Assembly (NCBI GenBank): GCA_012974295.1
Contig: JAAXQM010000154.1
Coordinates: forward strand, 1 to 5,385
Origin: Dehalococcoidales bacterium
Lineage (GTDB): Bacteria; Chloroflexota; Dehalococcoidia; E44-bin15
DNA length: 5,385 bases
Direction of reading: 5' to 3'
A program made the translations under genes and the position numbers. Position 1 is the first letter of the stretch. Every line of letters starts with the position of its first letter. Under the pieces are notes generated by a model. It was given only the letters and a program-made list of their open reading frames with translations. It had not been told where the DNA came from and searched no databases. Of this stretch, positions 5,218 through 5,385 are shown one piece after another.

Positions 5218-5385
5218 ATGAACGAATCCGTCACTATCACCATTGTCGCCACGGCATATCTGGATGAAGAGGGATACCTGTTGCCTTCGGAGAGTTGGGA
5301 CAGGAACGTTGGCCGGCTTCTTGCTTGCAACGTAGTGCCCGGGTGCCTAACCGCCGATCATTGGAGGATAGTGGAGTATCTAAGG
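5218..5385 (+). CDS. DsrC/TusE-like protein, 5' part only
   Basis: Translation of the last 168 bases gives 56 residues, open to the window edge. The segment AYLDEEGYLLPSESWDRNV followed by LTADHWRIVEYLR matches the N-terminal half of DsrC/TusE proteins: an acidic turn, GYL, a conserved Trp, then the EEHW-like helix. It also aligns with residues 451-492 of the upstream fusion protein. DsrC carries sulfur as a trisulfide between sulfite reductase and DsrMK; TusE relays sulfur for tRNA thiolation. The deciding C-terminal cysteines are beyond the edge. C37 and C43 are at positions not conserved in the family. The ATG at 5218 follows GAGGTG (5209-5214) at a short 3-nt spacing; an in-frame GTG at 5212 would add two residues. 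The gene lies 69 bp after the fusion gene with no strong terminator between, so it probably belongs to the same operon. Confidence 0.8.
   Translation, partial: MNESVTITIVATAYLDEEGYLLPSESWDRNVGRLLACNVVPGCLTADHWRIVEYLR

Overview
The window looks like a chromosomal segment of an anaerobic bacterium. The Mrp-type ATPase, the dihydropterin-synthase-like metallo-beta-lactamase protein and the DsrM/DsrK-type redox pair together resemble genomes of Chloroflexota (Dehalococcoidia) or sulfur-metabolising anaerobes. This taxonomic guess rests on protein resemblance only and is moderate at best. No rRNA, tRNA, insertion sequence or CRISPR array is visible.

Left part (1-1582, plus strand): the 3' end of an Mrp/NBP35 (ApbC-like) P-loop ATPase, in which both cysteines of the family's CxxC motif are replaced, is followed after 144 bp by a complete MBL-fold hydrolase with a strong ribosome binding site. 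A 162-bp gap with no clear terminator separates the hydrolase from the convergent regulator genes.

Middle (1583-2600, minus strand): an XRE-type helix-turn-helix regulator and an ImmA/IrrE-type zinc metallopeptidase form a two-gene operon with a 17-nt overlap. The peptidase carries an unusual cysteine-rich N-terminal extension. Upstream of the regulator, 2601-2798 is a divergent control region. It holds two face-away promoters with perfect TTGACA -35 boxes and four 18-bp sites of the form TGT-N12-ACA (core TGTTGC-N6-GCAACA), spaced at near-integral helical turns. The sites overlap both promoters, so the XRE protein probably represses itself and the rightward operon, and the peptidase may relieve that repression.

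Right part (2799-5385, plus strand): a redox operon. Gene 1 is a NarI/DsrM-like membrane diheme cytochrome b with the exact NarI histidine spacing. Gene 2 is a DsrK/HdrD-like iron-sulfur protein with two ferredoxin-type cluster motifs and a CCG domain, fused at its C-terminus to a DsrC/TusE-like domain that has lost both redox cysteines. Gene 3, cut by the window end, starts as a second, free-standing DsrC/TusE-like protein. The inferred job is electron exchange between the membrane quinone pool and a cytoplasmic thiol/disulfide or sulfur carrier. The main points of interest are the cysteine-less DsrC fusion and the apparent control of such a module by an XRE-ImmA switch.
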